NCBI GenBank assembly: GCA_002392345.1
Contig: DGGU01000015.1
Coordinates: 1-12,532, forward strand
DNA from: Lachnospiraceae bacterium UBA3866
GTDB taxonomy: Bacteria; Bacillota; Clostridia; Lachnospirales; Lachnospiraceae
Direction: 5' to 3'
DNA: 12,532 nucleotides
The notes beneath the pieces are model-generated. The model made no database searches. It was not told the origin of the DNA and worked only from the letters and a program-made list of their open reading frames with translations. Positions 12,504-12,532 of this stretch are shown here, in pieces (the stretch's first letter is position 1; each line of letters begins with the position of its first letter). A program made the translations under genes and the position numbers.

Positions 12504-12532
12504 GTAGGGGCGAGCTATGTGAGCCCTTAAAA
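12504..12532 (+). repeat. Third copy of the dispersed GC-rich repeat (runs to window end)
   Basis: GTAGGGGCGAGC (12504-12515) is identical to 6905-6916 upstream of argH. Here it is followed by TATGTGAGCCCTTAAAA, which also resembles the 23-base direct repeats at 6842 and 6876. GGGC (12508-12511) can pair with GCCC (12523-12526). The copy may continue past the window. Confidence 0.6.

Overview
The window is AT-rich, with short intergenic gaps, strong purine-rich ribosome binding sites and Firmicutes-type promoters. Its proteins include a lipoprotein-type amino-acid ABC importer, a surface papain-like protease with poly-Gly linker and cell-wall-binding repeats, and an SGNH hydrolase with a signal anchor. 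This suggests a low-GC anaerobic Gram-positive of the class Clostridia, perhaps Lachnospiraceae-like; that placement is inference. I see no phage, CRISPR, transposase, tRNA or rRNA gene.

Layout. (1) 1-402 is the 3' end of a 5'-nucleotidase-family gene on the plus strand. It converges on a two-gene minus-strand unit (1905-410): a class I PLP aminotransferase followed by an AroQ-type chorismate mutase, probably aromatic amino-acid metabolism. (2) 1906-2239 is a divergent intergenic region. It holds a 16-bp palindrome at the aminotransferase promoter, a 108-bp MITE-like double stem-loop element, and an extended -10 promoter for a membrane-anchored SGNH hydrolase (2240-3175). (3) 3176-3342 is a regulatory region with a consensus promoter, an ARG-box-like operator, extra TGCAT half-sites, and a 19-nt-arm inverted repeat that ends in a T run. 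(4) 3343-8664 reads as one arginine-related unit: substrate-binding lipoprotein, permease, ATPase, argG, argH and a small AtpI/AtpZ-like membrane protein. The importer together with argG/argH suggests uptake of arginine or of its precursor citrulline, which ArgG and ArgH would convert to arginine. (5) 8715-12254 is a large secreted C1 cysteine protease directly abutting a HAD phosphatase, closed by a clear intrinsic terminator at 12274-12298. (6) The tail (12299-12532) has no convincing gene and ends in another copy of the dispersed GC-rich repeat.

The most unusual signals are non-coding. One is a shared translation-initiation cassette, GCCCGAARGG followed by exactly six bases and ATG, found before the downstream genes aroQ, argG and argH. 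The second is a family of short GC-rich palindromic repeats that supplies part of that cassette. The third is the compact promoter/operator/terminator-like inverted repeat upstream of the importer. No dramatic new enzymatic system is evident; the coding genes are recognisable families.
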